From contig NC_084802.1 of the NCBI RefSeq assembly GCF_963169125.1, positions 15,686,896 to 15,750,895 on the forward strand: 64,000 nucleotides of DNA, written 5' to 3'. The first letter of the stretch is position 1, and every line of letters starts with the position of its first letter. This DNA comes from Humulus lupulus. Lineage: Eukaryota; Streptophyta; Magnoliopsida; Rosales; Cannabaceae. Of this stretch, positions 1 through 10,719 are shown one piece after another. Both the position numbers and the translations under genes were made by a program. Under the pieces are notes generated by a model. That model was not told the DNA's origin. It searched no databases and saw only the letters and a program-made list of their open reading frames with translations.

Positions 1-1985
1 GGAAAGGCAGCATTGACATAACCAAGGGGTTGTGACATGTAGACTGTTTCAGTGAGAGTGCCATTGAGAAATGCATTATCAATATCCACTTGTTGGATAT
101 TCCAATTTTTGGAGGTAGCGAGAGAAAGAATAATGTGAATGGTAAAACTCTTCACAACTGGACTAAAAGTCTCAAAGAAATCCACCCATGGTTGTTGTTG
201 AAAACCTTTAGCAACAAGACGTGCTTTGTAGCGCTGAACGGTACCATCTTGGTTCTTTTTAACACGAAATACCCAGCGATTGTCAACAATACTCATGACA
301 GAAGTTCTAGGAACAAGGGTCCAAGTATTGTTCTTCATGAGAGCCGAGTATTCAATATCCATTGCAGATTTCCAATGGGGAAGAGTGAGAGCTTGTGCAG
401 CGGTTTCAGGTTCAGATTCTGTTATTAAGGCAAGCAGTGATGGGCAAAAGGCATGAAAAACTCGAGGTTTGTAGATAATGGCTTTGGCTCGGGTAATCAT
501 AGGGTGGGACGGTTTTGGGAGTGGCTGTGGAGAAGATAAAACTGGTCGATTTTGTGGGTGAGGCACTTGCTGCAAAGGTGAGTGAACATGCAAAGGAGGA
601 GTTGAGTAAGAAGATGAACTACCTGAACTTGTTGGTTTTGATGATTGAGCAGGAGTCAAAGGTGAATATGAAGCTGAGTCTTCTGCAAGTGAAGGAGAGG
701 AATATATCGTATCAACATCCACAGTTCTAGCTGCATGTTCAGAAGTCACAGTGGGTAAATAGGGTAATTATTGCGGGTACTAAGAAGGTGTGATGGCAGA
801 ATCTGTACAAGTAGTAGTGTAAGCGAACCCTGTAGCAAAAGGAAAGTCAGACTCATCAAATGATACACTACTCGCGATATAGACACGGCCAGATAAATGA
901 AGGCATATATATCCTTTGTGACTTGGACTGTAACCTATAAAAACACATCTTGCTGAAAGGAATTGAAGCTTGTTTGAATTATAGGGGCGAAGATATGGAT
1001 AACAAGCACAACCAAAAGCCTTTAAAAATTTATAATTTGGTGTGAGATTAAATAATTTTTGAATGGGACTTTTGTAGTGTAAAACAGGAGTAACGAGATG
1101 ATTAATAAGGAATGTGGCTATTTGAAAAGCCTCCCACCAAAATCGTTGAGGCATGCTAGAGTGAGATAGAAGAGTTAAACCTGTTTCAACGATGTGCCTA
1201 TGTTTTCGTTTAGCTTTGCCATTTTGTTGATGTGTATGTGGACAAGGGTGACGAAATCTAATTCCCAATGTTTGAAGGAAAGGCTCAAAGGACCGATATT
1301 CACTGCCCCAATCCGTTTGGACAGTTTTGATTTTGGTGTTGAGTTGGCGCTCAACTTGAGCCTGAAAGTTTTTGAACACTTGAAGAGCCTCGTCTTTGGT
1401 TTTTGATGGGAAAATCCAAGTATACATGCTAAAGTCATCAATAAAGTGAATGTAATACCTATATCCATGTCTAGACAAGGTAAGGGCAGGCCCCCATATA
1501 TCAGAATGCACTAAGTCAAGTGCATGTTTGGACTCTTTAAGAGTTTAGGGATATGTTTTATGATGAGCTTTACCCAATTGACAGCTAGAGCAAAAATGCA
1601 AAGTGGAAGACAAAGCTTTCTTTTCATTGGTTAAAACATGCTTGAGTACATTAAAGGAAGGATGGCCTAACCTAAGGTGCCATAATTCAGACTCATTGAC
1701 AGAAACACTAAAACAAGATTTGACAGACTCTTGACTAGGACTTAAGATTTTATTTGCTGAGACTTGGGCGGTAGGACAAGTTGAACTGAGACTTGGAGAA
1801 CATGTAGCAGGAGCTGTGAGTTGATAGAGTCCATTGCTTACCTTCCCTTGAAGAAGAACCTTCTTTGTATCCATGTCCTTCAAAACACACGAGTTATCAT
1901 AAAAGGTGACATAGGCATTATTATCTTTGGTGAGTTGAGAAACACTTAAAAGATTTTTAGTAATAGAAGGAACACAAAGAATGTT
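1..1985 (-). pseudogene. Copia pol: pre-integrase, integrase and N-terminal reverse transcriptase
   Basis: One frame is followed from about 1883 to the left edge. It carries the GAG-pre-integrase motif (LWHLRLGHPS, then CSSCQLGKAH), the integrase core (HSDIWGP, TDWGSEY) and the start of Copia reverse transcriptase (NTWTLVPR, RYKARLVAKGF, QQVDIDNAFLNG). The frame has stops at 1547-1545 (TAA), 782-780 (TAG) and 770-768 (TAA) but no obvious frameshift. In the integrase, the usual NG-x-x-ERKHRH reads NGKAKRKHRH, so the catalytic glutamate of the D,D-35-E triad is a lysine; TDNG also reads TDWG. The enzyme should be dead. Family roles (cDNA integration and synthesis in cytoplasmic particles and the nucleus) are established; inactivity is inferred. 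Confidence 0.92.
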
Positions 1986-4329
1986 TGTAACGCCCCGGTT
2001 ACCCCAGAATAGTTACGGTGAACAGTGAACCGAAATTTGACTCGCTACCCGAGTCCTTTGGTTAAAACGTGATCTAAGTGTTATTATTAGGTTAAGGTGA
2101 AAAACCAGTAAAAAGGAAAGGATACATTTTATTAAGTAAATAAACTGTCCATTAGCCTTTCAAAATGTTTACAAGCTGTTCATAATACAAAAGGGTCGCT
2201 ACGGTTTCCAATTTACAATCCCCGCCGACCTAAGCGGCAAAAAATAGGGTAAACCCCTAGTCCCTCTGAGAACTCCCTGACCGTGGCGGTCAAGCGGCCC
2301 AATATGTACATAACATCGCCTAAGCTCTCCACTCAGGGTTGGGTGAGCTTCTCTTTTCCTTTACCTGCACCACATAGCACCCGTGAGCCAAGGCCCAGCA
2401 AGAAAACACAATAAAGCCTGATATAATATCAACCATAGTCATAATAAACGTTCAGGACCAACAGTTCAAGCAAACAGGTGACAATAGCCAAAAGTCACAA
2501 TAATGGGTACAGCTCCCTCTAGCCATGTGACGATAGGGTCACCGGGGCTTAACTGATAAGCAGTTCTTTCATAAGTTTGATCAGGACAGGTGCATGGTGA
2601 TTGGTCACCAACATAACCTTTCTCCCGACTCTAGAGTCGTAACTATGGACAACGTCCCGTCGCCATGTGACAAACAGTCACCGGGGTCATATACCTTGGC
2701 TATGAACATCTGGTCTTAGACCAGGCAAGCGCTTATAAGTCCTTCGACCTTAGGGTCGGTCCCACATTAATGCCATAGAGCCATTCAATGCGTGTTCATC
2801 GACTTTAGGGTCGGTCCCTGACTAGTCAGTGCCATAAATAAGTAATCAACGTTCACTAGCATTTAATGTGCAGTCCATGTCCACATATATCAACCAACAT
2901 GCCTCAATATCCAACCATGCATGTCATATACTTATACAGGGTGCAATTGTTTTCTTACCGCTGGTTTTAGTGAGAATTATTATATGAACGACCCCTGAGA
3001 ACGATCAACCTTTAAATTCCTTGACGATCACCTGGTCATAACCAAAATATAGGATTCATCAATAAAAATGATAACTGAGGATTCCCAAACCAAAACCCAA
3101 CCTCCGAGACATCAAGCACTACCTAACCGGGTACTAGGTTCAACCCCGAGGCCTAAGGTTTGAATCCCCAAGCTAAAAACATAATTCTGGCCAAAATGAC
3201 CTTAAAGGCCGTGACCCTCCCCTGCTGCGCCGCGGCGCGCCCTCCAGACAGAGAGGGCCTTCCCTGCCAGACGCCAAGGGTCGCGGCGCACCACAATCGC
3301 GCTGCAGTGCCCAGCCCAGACCAGCCATAAAGGCTAGACGCACCAGAAATTTTCCCTTGTGTTTTTCCTCTCAAACCAGCCCTTCAAACCAACCCAAAAC
3401 CTCCTCCAAACACCCATTTTAATCTCTAAACACCACCCATAACTCACCCTCATCAAAACCCAAACTTATCATCAATTAAAACCTCCTCCAATCCAATCTT
3501 CCAACAAGAATCAAAACTGAAAAACTAAAGAGAAAAAACAGAGCACAACCTGAATTAGTGACTAGAACTCACCTTGAAACTAGCTTTGAACCTTCCTCAA
3601 TAGCTAAACCAGGTCCACTAACTCAGCCCTTGGATTCCCTAGCTTGAATCCCCACCTAGAGCTCAAGAACACCAAAGAAGAAATTGGAAAGGTGTGGTGT
3701 ACAGGAAGGAGAAAGTCTCTCTGTTTTACTCTGTTTAATCCACAAGCTTCTACAGCCAGCAACCAACTTAAGTCATATATATCCAAACCTAAATGACCAA
3801 AATACCCTTAAGTCATCAAAAGCTTCTCAAACTATTCTAAGGGTAAAATTGGTACTTTCCACTTATCCTGTTAATCATAATTAACGCTTCCCTATTCCCG
3901 CTAATCTCAATAATCTCAAACATCAATAATTCATATCCCGTTACCCTTTTATCCCCGGGAACGCTCTAATCAATAAAAACACCCCGAGACTCACCCCGAG
4001 CCCCGAGCTCAAACCTGTTATGACCAAACCGATAAACCACATTTAAAGATCGTCTCATGCCGAAATACTCGAACCAATCCACATTATAATGTGGTCTCAC
4101 AATATATCATTAACATGCAAACAAGTATACAATTATACCCTCAACGGGCCAAATTACCAAAACACCCCTGTAAACAAATGTGGACTCACATGCATGCATT
4201 TAACATCATATTATAATATAATTCTCATAAACATGCATAAATACATTTAATGGCATAATTAAACAGTTATGGCCCTCCCGGCCTACTAAACCAGCCATTA
4301 AACCATATTAGGGAATCCGGGGCATTACA
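1986..4329 (-). mobile_element. Solo Gypsy LTR (2344 bp) nested in Copia pol
   Basis: The element starts TGTAACGCCC and ends GGGCATTACA, and is flanked by the perfect 5-bp duplication ATGTT (1981-1985 and 4330-4334). No internal coding region is present, so it is a solo LTR left by LTR-LTR recombination. On the minus strand it begins TGTAATGCCCCGG and carries both blocks shared with the other large LTRs in the window: GGTAAGAAAAC (near 2951-2961) and the block GCTGGGCCTTGGCTCACGGG followed by GTGCAGGTAAAG (near 2363-2404). GC palindromes of the GCCGCGGC type sit at about 3228-3240. It interrupts the Copia frame between protease and the pre-integrase domain, so it is younger than that element. 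Confidence 0.95.
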
Positions 4330-4334
4330 ATGTT

Positions 4335-5603
4335 ATTGATTTTGATAGATTTTGCAGCACCACTTGCTTTAATAACAGAATTGCCAGTATGAGAAATTTG
4401 AAGAGCTTGACCATTACTGATTGTCAAGTGAGTCTTACCATTGTACTCAGTTTGAGCTTGGAGATTTCCAGCATGGTCAGTGATGTGGTTTGTGGCACCA
4501 CTGTCAAGATACCAATTTGCATCATCAGAAAGAGAATGTTGGCCAGAGTTAGCTATAAAAGCTTGCTGGTAGTTACCATCGGTTCTGCCATGAGCATTAT
4601 GCTGAGAAGTGGCAGGTTGATTGGGATTGAAGGGAGCTGGAGCAAAGCTTTTGTCGAAGCGATAGTAACACTTGACTGCTGGATGGCCTATTTTGTTGCA
4701 AAGTTGGCAAGCAAGACGATCATGGTTGCTTCGACCATGACCAAGGAAGGGAGAGGACCTGCCAGAGTGACAAGGAACAAGAGGTTTCCTATTCTGAGTT
4801 GCAAAATTAGCAGATGGAACAGTGAGGTCAATGGTTACAACAGAGTTGATTTGATCAATCCTCATCTCCTGACTCTGGAGGAGAAACTAAACCTCAGAAA
4901 GGGTAACGTGATCAACCTTGGATGTAAGATTAATGACAACTGAGTCATACTCAGGTCCAAGGCCACCAAGGATATAGAGAATCAAGTCATCATCATTAAA
5001 AACCTGTCCTGCAGCAGTGAGACCATCAGCTATAGTTTTCATTTTTAAAATATAGTCATGAATAGACAGAGCTCCCTTTTTCATGGATTAGAGTTGAAAT
5101 TGCAGTTGGAGAATGCGAGCGCGAGATTGGGTTGTGAAGAGATTTTCTAGGAGAACCCATAGTTCTTGAGAAAAATTGCAGCGAAGCACATGACCCAGCA
5201 TAACTTTAGAGATAGAGTTCAAATGCCAACTTAAAATAGCCTGGTTGGTTCTAATCCAGAGAGTGAAATGGGGTTTTACCTGCCTTGGGACGAGAGGGTT
5301 TGGATTTGCAAGAAGATCAAGAAACTGCGGTGGGTGGGGTCTGGTACCAAAGAGAAAGCCTTCATAGTCGTGAGCACGGACAGCAGGGAGAACCTGGGAG
5401 CGCCAGTAGGGGTAGTTCTCACGATCTAGGTGGACAGTGATGGGCGCAAGAAAAGGAGTAGCAGGAACGACCGAGGCTGGAGCTTCAACAACCGGTGAAG
5501 CTGGAGGAGGAATAGCAGCGTCGACAACCGGTGGAGCTGGGGGCTGGTTTTCACGTCGTTCATGGCTGACGGAGGAAACAGATTGAGACCCTGAAGATGC
5601 CAT
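4335..5603 (-). pseudogene. Copia gag and aspartic protease
   Basis: The start is the ATG at 5603-5601, two bases inside the primer-binding site complement. The capsid-like region (HLDRENYPYWRSQVLPAVRAHD, read at about 5435-5370) is followed by ILQLQFQL and, after a stop, HDYILKMKTIADGL, typical of the UBN2/retrotran_gag region. A CCHC zinc knuckle (CQLCNKIGHPAVKC) and the protease motif WYLDSGATNHIT follow at about 4710-4480. All parts lie in one frame, broken by a TAA at 5090-5088 and a TAG at 4889-4887, each a single change from CAA or CAG. The frame would continue into pol beyond the solo LTR. Confidence 0.9.
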
Positions 5604-5604
5604 G

Positions 5605-5617
5605 GCTTCTGATACCA
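5605..5617 (-). promoter_or_regulatory. Primer-binding site of the Copia element
   Basis: The minus strand reads TGGTATCAGAAGC next to the LTR, matching the usual tRNA-Met-type primer site (TGGTATCAGAGC) apart from one inserted base. It lies directly upstream of the gag ATG and fixes the direction of the element. Confidence 0.8.
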
Positions 5618-5619
5618 AA

Positions 5620-5925
5620 TCAAAATAAATAAAGATAGAAAGAAATAAAGCAGACAAGGTCTATATACTGAATATTCTGCTATATTAATGATTTCGTAAA
5701 TTGATTATTGATACAATACATAAATGTGGTATATATATTACAGCAGCACTGTATGGTGACAACTAAAAAATATTCCAATCAATTCTAATTGGCACACGTA
5801 TAAGATAAATTCCACAAATTGTGGGATGTGTCTAATTCTAGAATCGTCTCCTGGATAGCTGTAAATGAGGAATAATCATAGGTATCCAATGAATATGCTG
5901 AGGTGTCAATTTCTATTTTTCAACA
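5620..5925 (-). repeat. 5' LTR of the Copia element
   Basis: About 306 bp lie between the primer-binding site and the minus-strand sequence TGTTGAAAAATAG, a typical Copia LTR start (TGTTGA), at 5925. The inner end is uncertain because the expected CA next to the primer site is not intact. The partner LTR is outside the window. Confidence 0.65.
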
Positions 5926-6830
5926 GGAAAAGTTGCACAAAAGTGTGTGCTGAAAATGGGCTGTGGCCTGTGGAACAGAGGCTCGTGGACACAACCACTA
6001 ATGGCTCTGGCTGCAGCCAGTGAGGCTAACAACCAATACCATTTTTCCATTTCCATTCTGAACAGTTCCAACAACTTATGTAACTCCCAAAACTCATTTT
6101 TTATTTCATAAACATCTAATTAAACATTGGTAACAACCATGAGGGTTGGTGGAATTTGAAATTCAAAGGGTGTCTCAAAACTCTATAAATAGGAGCCTAT
6201 TGCTCACTTGCAAGATACACCAATTTCTATCCACTAGAGCACTTGGCTAGAAATTCACCATAGATGCTTGTTTATTCCAGAAAACTATTTCATTTGTGAG
6301 AATTCCTTTAGTGCTTAAGATAGGGGAAAATAAGTTTTTAAACAAAAGTTGTAAACCTTGTTCAAGTTGGTAATTCCCAAAACTCTTCACTTTGGTTGTG
6401 TAAGTGAGATGTTTTGTTTTATTCTCGTTCTTCATTTCTTTTATTGCTTTTTATCTTCATCTCTTCATTTGCCTATTTACATTTTAGTTGTATCTTTATG
6501 CTATAGAGTTGTATTTCCATCTTTATCTCTTGTTCATCATCCTTTAGTTTATTTGTATCATTTTGTTATAGAGTTGTATTTTCTACTACTCTCTTCTTTT
6601 AAATCTTTTCACATTTACATGTATATTTTGCAATAGAATTGTAATTTATTTAATCTATCATTTTGTCTATTGTATTCTTTTATTTAGAGTTGTAAGATGT
6701 TTTATATCTTTCCATTAATGCAATTTAAATATCTGTAACATTTATATAAAATTGATCAAGTTCTGATATATTTAGGTCCAATACGTTGTTGTATCACAGC
6801 TGATATTTTTCTTTTTAACCACACAATTAC
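5926..6830 (+). repeat. Fragment of a second Copia-like LTR family, copy 1
   Basis: This stretch matches, in inverted orientation, the repeat at 14696-15672. Shared landmarks are TGTAACTCCCAAAACTC, the block around CTCTATAAATAGGAGCC with a TATA box at 6184-6191, and the GGGGAAAATAAGTTTTTA region. It ends near TTGTATCACAGC (about 6793-6804), which resembles a decayed primer-binding site. Its left end is cut by the Copia LTR, suggesting that Copia inserted into it. No coding sequence is seen. Confidence 0.6.
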
Positions 6831-7460
6831 TAATACACCTATAAAATGCCCGTTCGCTTGTTGTTGGGGAGAAAGATTTCTAACTTAGGTCTAAATTTAA
6901 TTAAACTTGCATGGGTTGGTCATTGTGCTCATTTCATCACAATTTAGCATCAAATTGCTTTTTACCTTACTCTAACCACAATATATTTCCATGGTTTACT
7001 AGGAATTGCAAGAAAAACAACTTATCTTAACTATTTTCAATAATCTGTCAAAATAAAGGTTTTTTTTTTCTTTATGTGAGTCTTCATATACAAAATTGGA
7101 ATTAGAAAGGAAAAAAAAATATACGTTTACAAAATTAATCCCCAATTGGCATCAATTTAACATTTGACAACTTTTCAAAATGAATATCACAAGTTCAATT
7201 CAATTTAAAGATGCTTTAAAAATCTTAAAAGGTTTTTTTAAGTATTATGAATAATATGTGCTAGTAAATATTGCAAATATGTTTCAAATAAATCGTTTAT
7301 TTGGATTAAATATTAAATTAATGTGGTTGATGAAAAAAAATTATCAAGTTATTATAGGTAATGTCGCGTTGCATATTTTGTGCACAATCATCAATAAAAA
7401 AAATCATTATCGAAACATGTAAGATGAATAGACACACCTAAGATTTATTTTTGATGAGGT
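6831..7460. other. AT-rich noncoding stretch
   Basis: No reading frame of interest, no clear repeat ends and no RNA gene seen. Short A and T runs only. Confidence 0.5.
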
Positions 7461-7464
7461 GTAA

Positions 7465-7620
7465 GTAATAATACATGTACTAAAATTATGCACTAAAACA
7501 TTACACCAACTGACGTGATAATTTTAGTTAACCAATTAAATTTATTTCAGACGAGACTAACTATTTTAAAAAATAATATTGCGTCAATTGGTATAATGTT
7601 TTGATCTCTTATCATTATTC
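7465..7620. repeat. Short inverted-repeat element, probable MITE
   Basis: The left arm AAACATTACACCAACTGACG is mirrored by the right arm, which reads CGTCAATTGGTATAATGTTT. The arms are about 40-50 bp with mismatches. Exact ends and target duplication were not resolved, so the class is unknown. Confidence 0.45.
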
Positions 7621-7760
7621 TTTAATTTTAATAGAACATTTCAAAAGGGATGAGGTTAGTGTAATGTTTGTGTAGCTAACATCACTCACCTTCATATAAG
7701 TAAAGGTGGCATTTTCTTTAGAAGTCTAAAGTTCTGTCATTCAAAACTTTAATTGGGCTA

Positions 7761-8060
7761 CATCTAGATAGTTATAATTAAAATAAAAAATTATATGACA
7801 GTATATATTGTAGGTATTTAGAATATTTTATAAATTTTCAAAAAATTCTGAATAGTTTATAAAGCCGAAAACAGAATTCAAACTGTCAAATTTTACACAC
7901 GTACACAAAAAAACTGGCACACGTGCAACAGATAGTTTAGACCTGTTTCAGTATCATAATTTATTCAGAATTTCTTGAAAATTTGTAGAATGTTCTATAT
8001 AGCTATAATATATACTATCATATAAATTTTGTTAGGATTATAACTATTCAGATACCGAAA
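7761..8060. repeat. Palindromic MITE, same design as those at 21.5 and 62.5 kb
   Basis: About 300 bp form a near-complete inverted repeat. The outer arms are TAGTTATAAT (7769) and ATTATAACTA (near 8040). Inner arms are ATATTGTAGGTATTTAGAATATTT against the mirrored TAGAATGTTCTATATAGCTATAATAT. The loop carries GTACAC and CACGTGCAAC, like the loop of the 62.5 kb element. No coding capacity. The ends are estimated and the superfamily is not assigned. Confidence 0.7.
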
Positions 8061-8159
8061 TAAAAAAAAATGCACAGACATTATAAAAAAAATAAATATG
8101 CTCTTGTAATTTATTATTCTAAAAAAAAAAAAACGTAATCCCCTGTTCACTATTACCCG

Positions 8160-8377
8160 GCTTCTCACTCACTCTTCTCTTCGTCAAATATCTTCTTCAA
8201 CAATCACTTAACTGGGTATTACCCAAAACATTGCTTCTGCTTCCCTATTTCTTCTTTCTCGAAAAAAGTTCACTCAGAAACCCTTAAACCCCTAAATTCT
8301 CTCTCCCTCCGCACAACCCACTTCGCCGTTTCTATACCCTTCATCGTCATCGTCATCGTCATCGTTATCGCTACCAG
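8160..8377 (+). promoter_or_regulatory. Promoter-proximal region and noncoding first exon of the transposase-domain gene
   Basis: A C/T-rich leader without any ATG ends in CTACCAG followed by GTATAC, a good splice donor at 8378-8379. It contains AAACCCTTAAACCCCTAAA at 8278-8296, which resembles plant telo-box elements found near transcription starts of housekeeping and cell-cycle genes, and a TCATCG microsatellite at about 8341-8370. The next recognised coding exon begins at 10710 after a polypyrimidine tract, so a 2.3 kb leader intron is inferred. Extra leader exons between are possible. Confidence 0.6.
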
Positions 8378-10719
8378 GTATACTTTTTGTTTTTCATTTT
8401 TTTTATATATATGTTTGTATGTATGTACACACATGTACTACTGTAAAGACCCATATCTTGATATTCTACAAGTACACAAATGACCATGGTAGAAGAAACT
8501 AAATCTAAATATAGCTGGCTTGAAAAAGTGAGAGGAGTAGGGCTAGATTATTCACATTCATATCAGCCTTGGATTCTACATATATTAGTAGTTTCTTTCA
8601 GGATCATTTCTGAACAATCTGTTGCATTGCAGAAAATCCCCAAAATGCTGAAGTTTATATGGATAAGAATCTTTACTTACATTGCAGAAAGTTGAAGTGG
8701 AAATAGGGAAGAAATTTACTTGTTTGTGAGATCTTCGTTCTTTTGGCCACCAGTGAATTTCATAGATTCTTTTATATTGTGCCAAATTCTTTTTGAGCAT
8801 GTTCATTTTCAGGCCAGAATAGACAAGTATTGTTTGGATCAACCTAAAATCAATGTTAATTGCTAACTGATACATCTTCTTGTTGGTTTTGCTGGATTTT
8901 CATGTTTTGACTTGGCAAGATCTTTGAATTTCTCAATATCTGCATGCACCCCTGCAAGTTGAAGAATGGATAATATAAAGTATTGGTTGATTTTTCAGTC
9001 AATGTCTATATGATGCCATGTGATACTTGATATGATATACAGTGATATGCACTAGAATTTTTTGGAGGCCCACACAGGATAACTATCATTACATTTCCTT
9101 TTGTATTTTTGTTGAAATATAATTATCAACGCCAAAGTCTTTGGCCTATGGCGATTTTGAAAGACATTTTCTTTTTCATATCATAATAATTTAACAACTG
9201 GTTAAAGGAATTAAAGTTTTGTTTTATATTTTGGCGAGAAACTTATATGGTTTGTACTTTGGTGTTTGGCAAAAAAAGGCTCTTTGATTAGTTGAGTTCA
9301 GACAAGGAAATGTTGTTTTTATTTATGATTCTTTCTCTGCAGCAGCTTCAGGACAAGAACTTTTGTAACTTTGTGTCTGAGGTCGTAAACTTCTTGTTAG
9401 ATTAGTTTTGAGAAGAGATCCCTACAAAACCCGTATCTCCCACTAAATCACAGAACAGTATTACATATAATGCTGAGATATTTCTTGTGCCTATTCTATG
9501 TGTTATTTGGTAGTAATTTGGGGCCTGGTAGCATTATTTGAGGTCCCATTATGGTATATATGATTGTTTGTTCTTATTTGATCATATTATGGTAGTATTG
9601 GAAATCGTGCTATAGGAACACTCCAAGTTTCAACTGGGAAAGGTAATTAATTATGATAAATAACCATTACTCGATATTAGGTCTGGAACTATATCAACAC
9701 AACAAGAACTTTGCTTATTTGGGTTGGATTCTGTTGTTGGAATGCATTTGGTGATGATGTTTCTGTTATAATTTGTTTTGTTTGTGGTCTTTGGTTTGGA
9801 CTATGTTTAGTAAATTGATGTTTTGAGAAGTCTATGCTGCTGCCCAAGCTAGGTTTTGCTTGAATTTTGCATTTGGTCTGGATTTGGTTTTGTTTCTATT
9901 ATAATATGGGAAGTTGTTGCTGCTACCCAAGCTTTTTTCGGCTTTATGACCATTAAAATTGAAGTACATGCTTTCCATATTTTTAACACTGGCACACAAA
10001 TTGTTTAGGCAATTCATGTGTAACAGTGTTTTTGAGCAAGTGTGATGATGGTACCTAGAGGTAATGTGAATAGACTTCGAGTATTTTCTCTTCTTCTTGT
10101 CTACCATATCTTTCAAGTTGATACTGTTCAATACATTGATGGGCATAGTGCACTCTGTTTTTTTTTATGCTTTTTATTACAAAAAAAGAAAGAAAGAAAG
10201 AAAAGAGCAAAGACCCAGCATCTTTTTCCTTTTGCAGGACATCTTTTTGCTGTCATCTGTGCTAGTAATCCTCAACTGATATTTGAAAATTTGTGTTTAA
10301 GGTGTTTGAAAAGGTTTTTAATTTAGCTGGTTTGTTTAGTTATGTTTTTAATAACGACCAATATGGCCTTTGTATGTTATGTGAACTTGCGATGTAATTA
10401 TAGAACTATATGTCCAATGCAGTAACCAGGTCATATAGTGACTTGGAGTCATAATGTGAAATCTACAATGCCATGTCATTGTGAAGCTGGCTTGGTTTCT
10501 TTTTTCTTATTTTTGGAAGTTGCTATTGGCTGTACAAGGATATTTACTATTCTGTATTTGGTTTATATTCTGTTGTGTTTCATTTTAGGAAGTTGATGCT
10601 GCTTTTCTTATATTCTGTACTGTATATCTTTATTTTTTAGAAAGTTGATGATGCTACCTAAACTTGTGCTTTGCTAATTTCAGGTTTTTTTTATTTTTTT
10701 ATTTTCTAGCTTTATAATC

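Larger units (their letters stand above)
1..5925 (-). mobile_element. Ty1/copia retrotransposon, partial, disrupted by a solo LTR
   Basis: A minus-strand Copia element enters from the right with its 5' LTR (about 5620-5925), a primer-binding site, gag with zinc knuckle, protease, integrase and the first part of reverse transcriptase, and runs off the left edge. The order gag-PR-INT-RT is that of Ty1/copia. The coding part is split between protease and the pre-integrase domain by a 2344-bp solo LTR at 1986-4329 flanked by ATGTT on both sides. The 3' half (end of RT, RNase H, 3' LTR) is outside the window, so the element's own target duplication cannot be checked. Confidence 0.93.
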
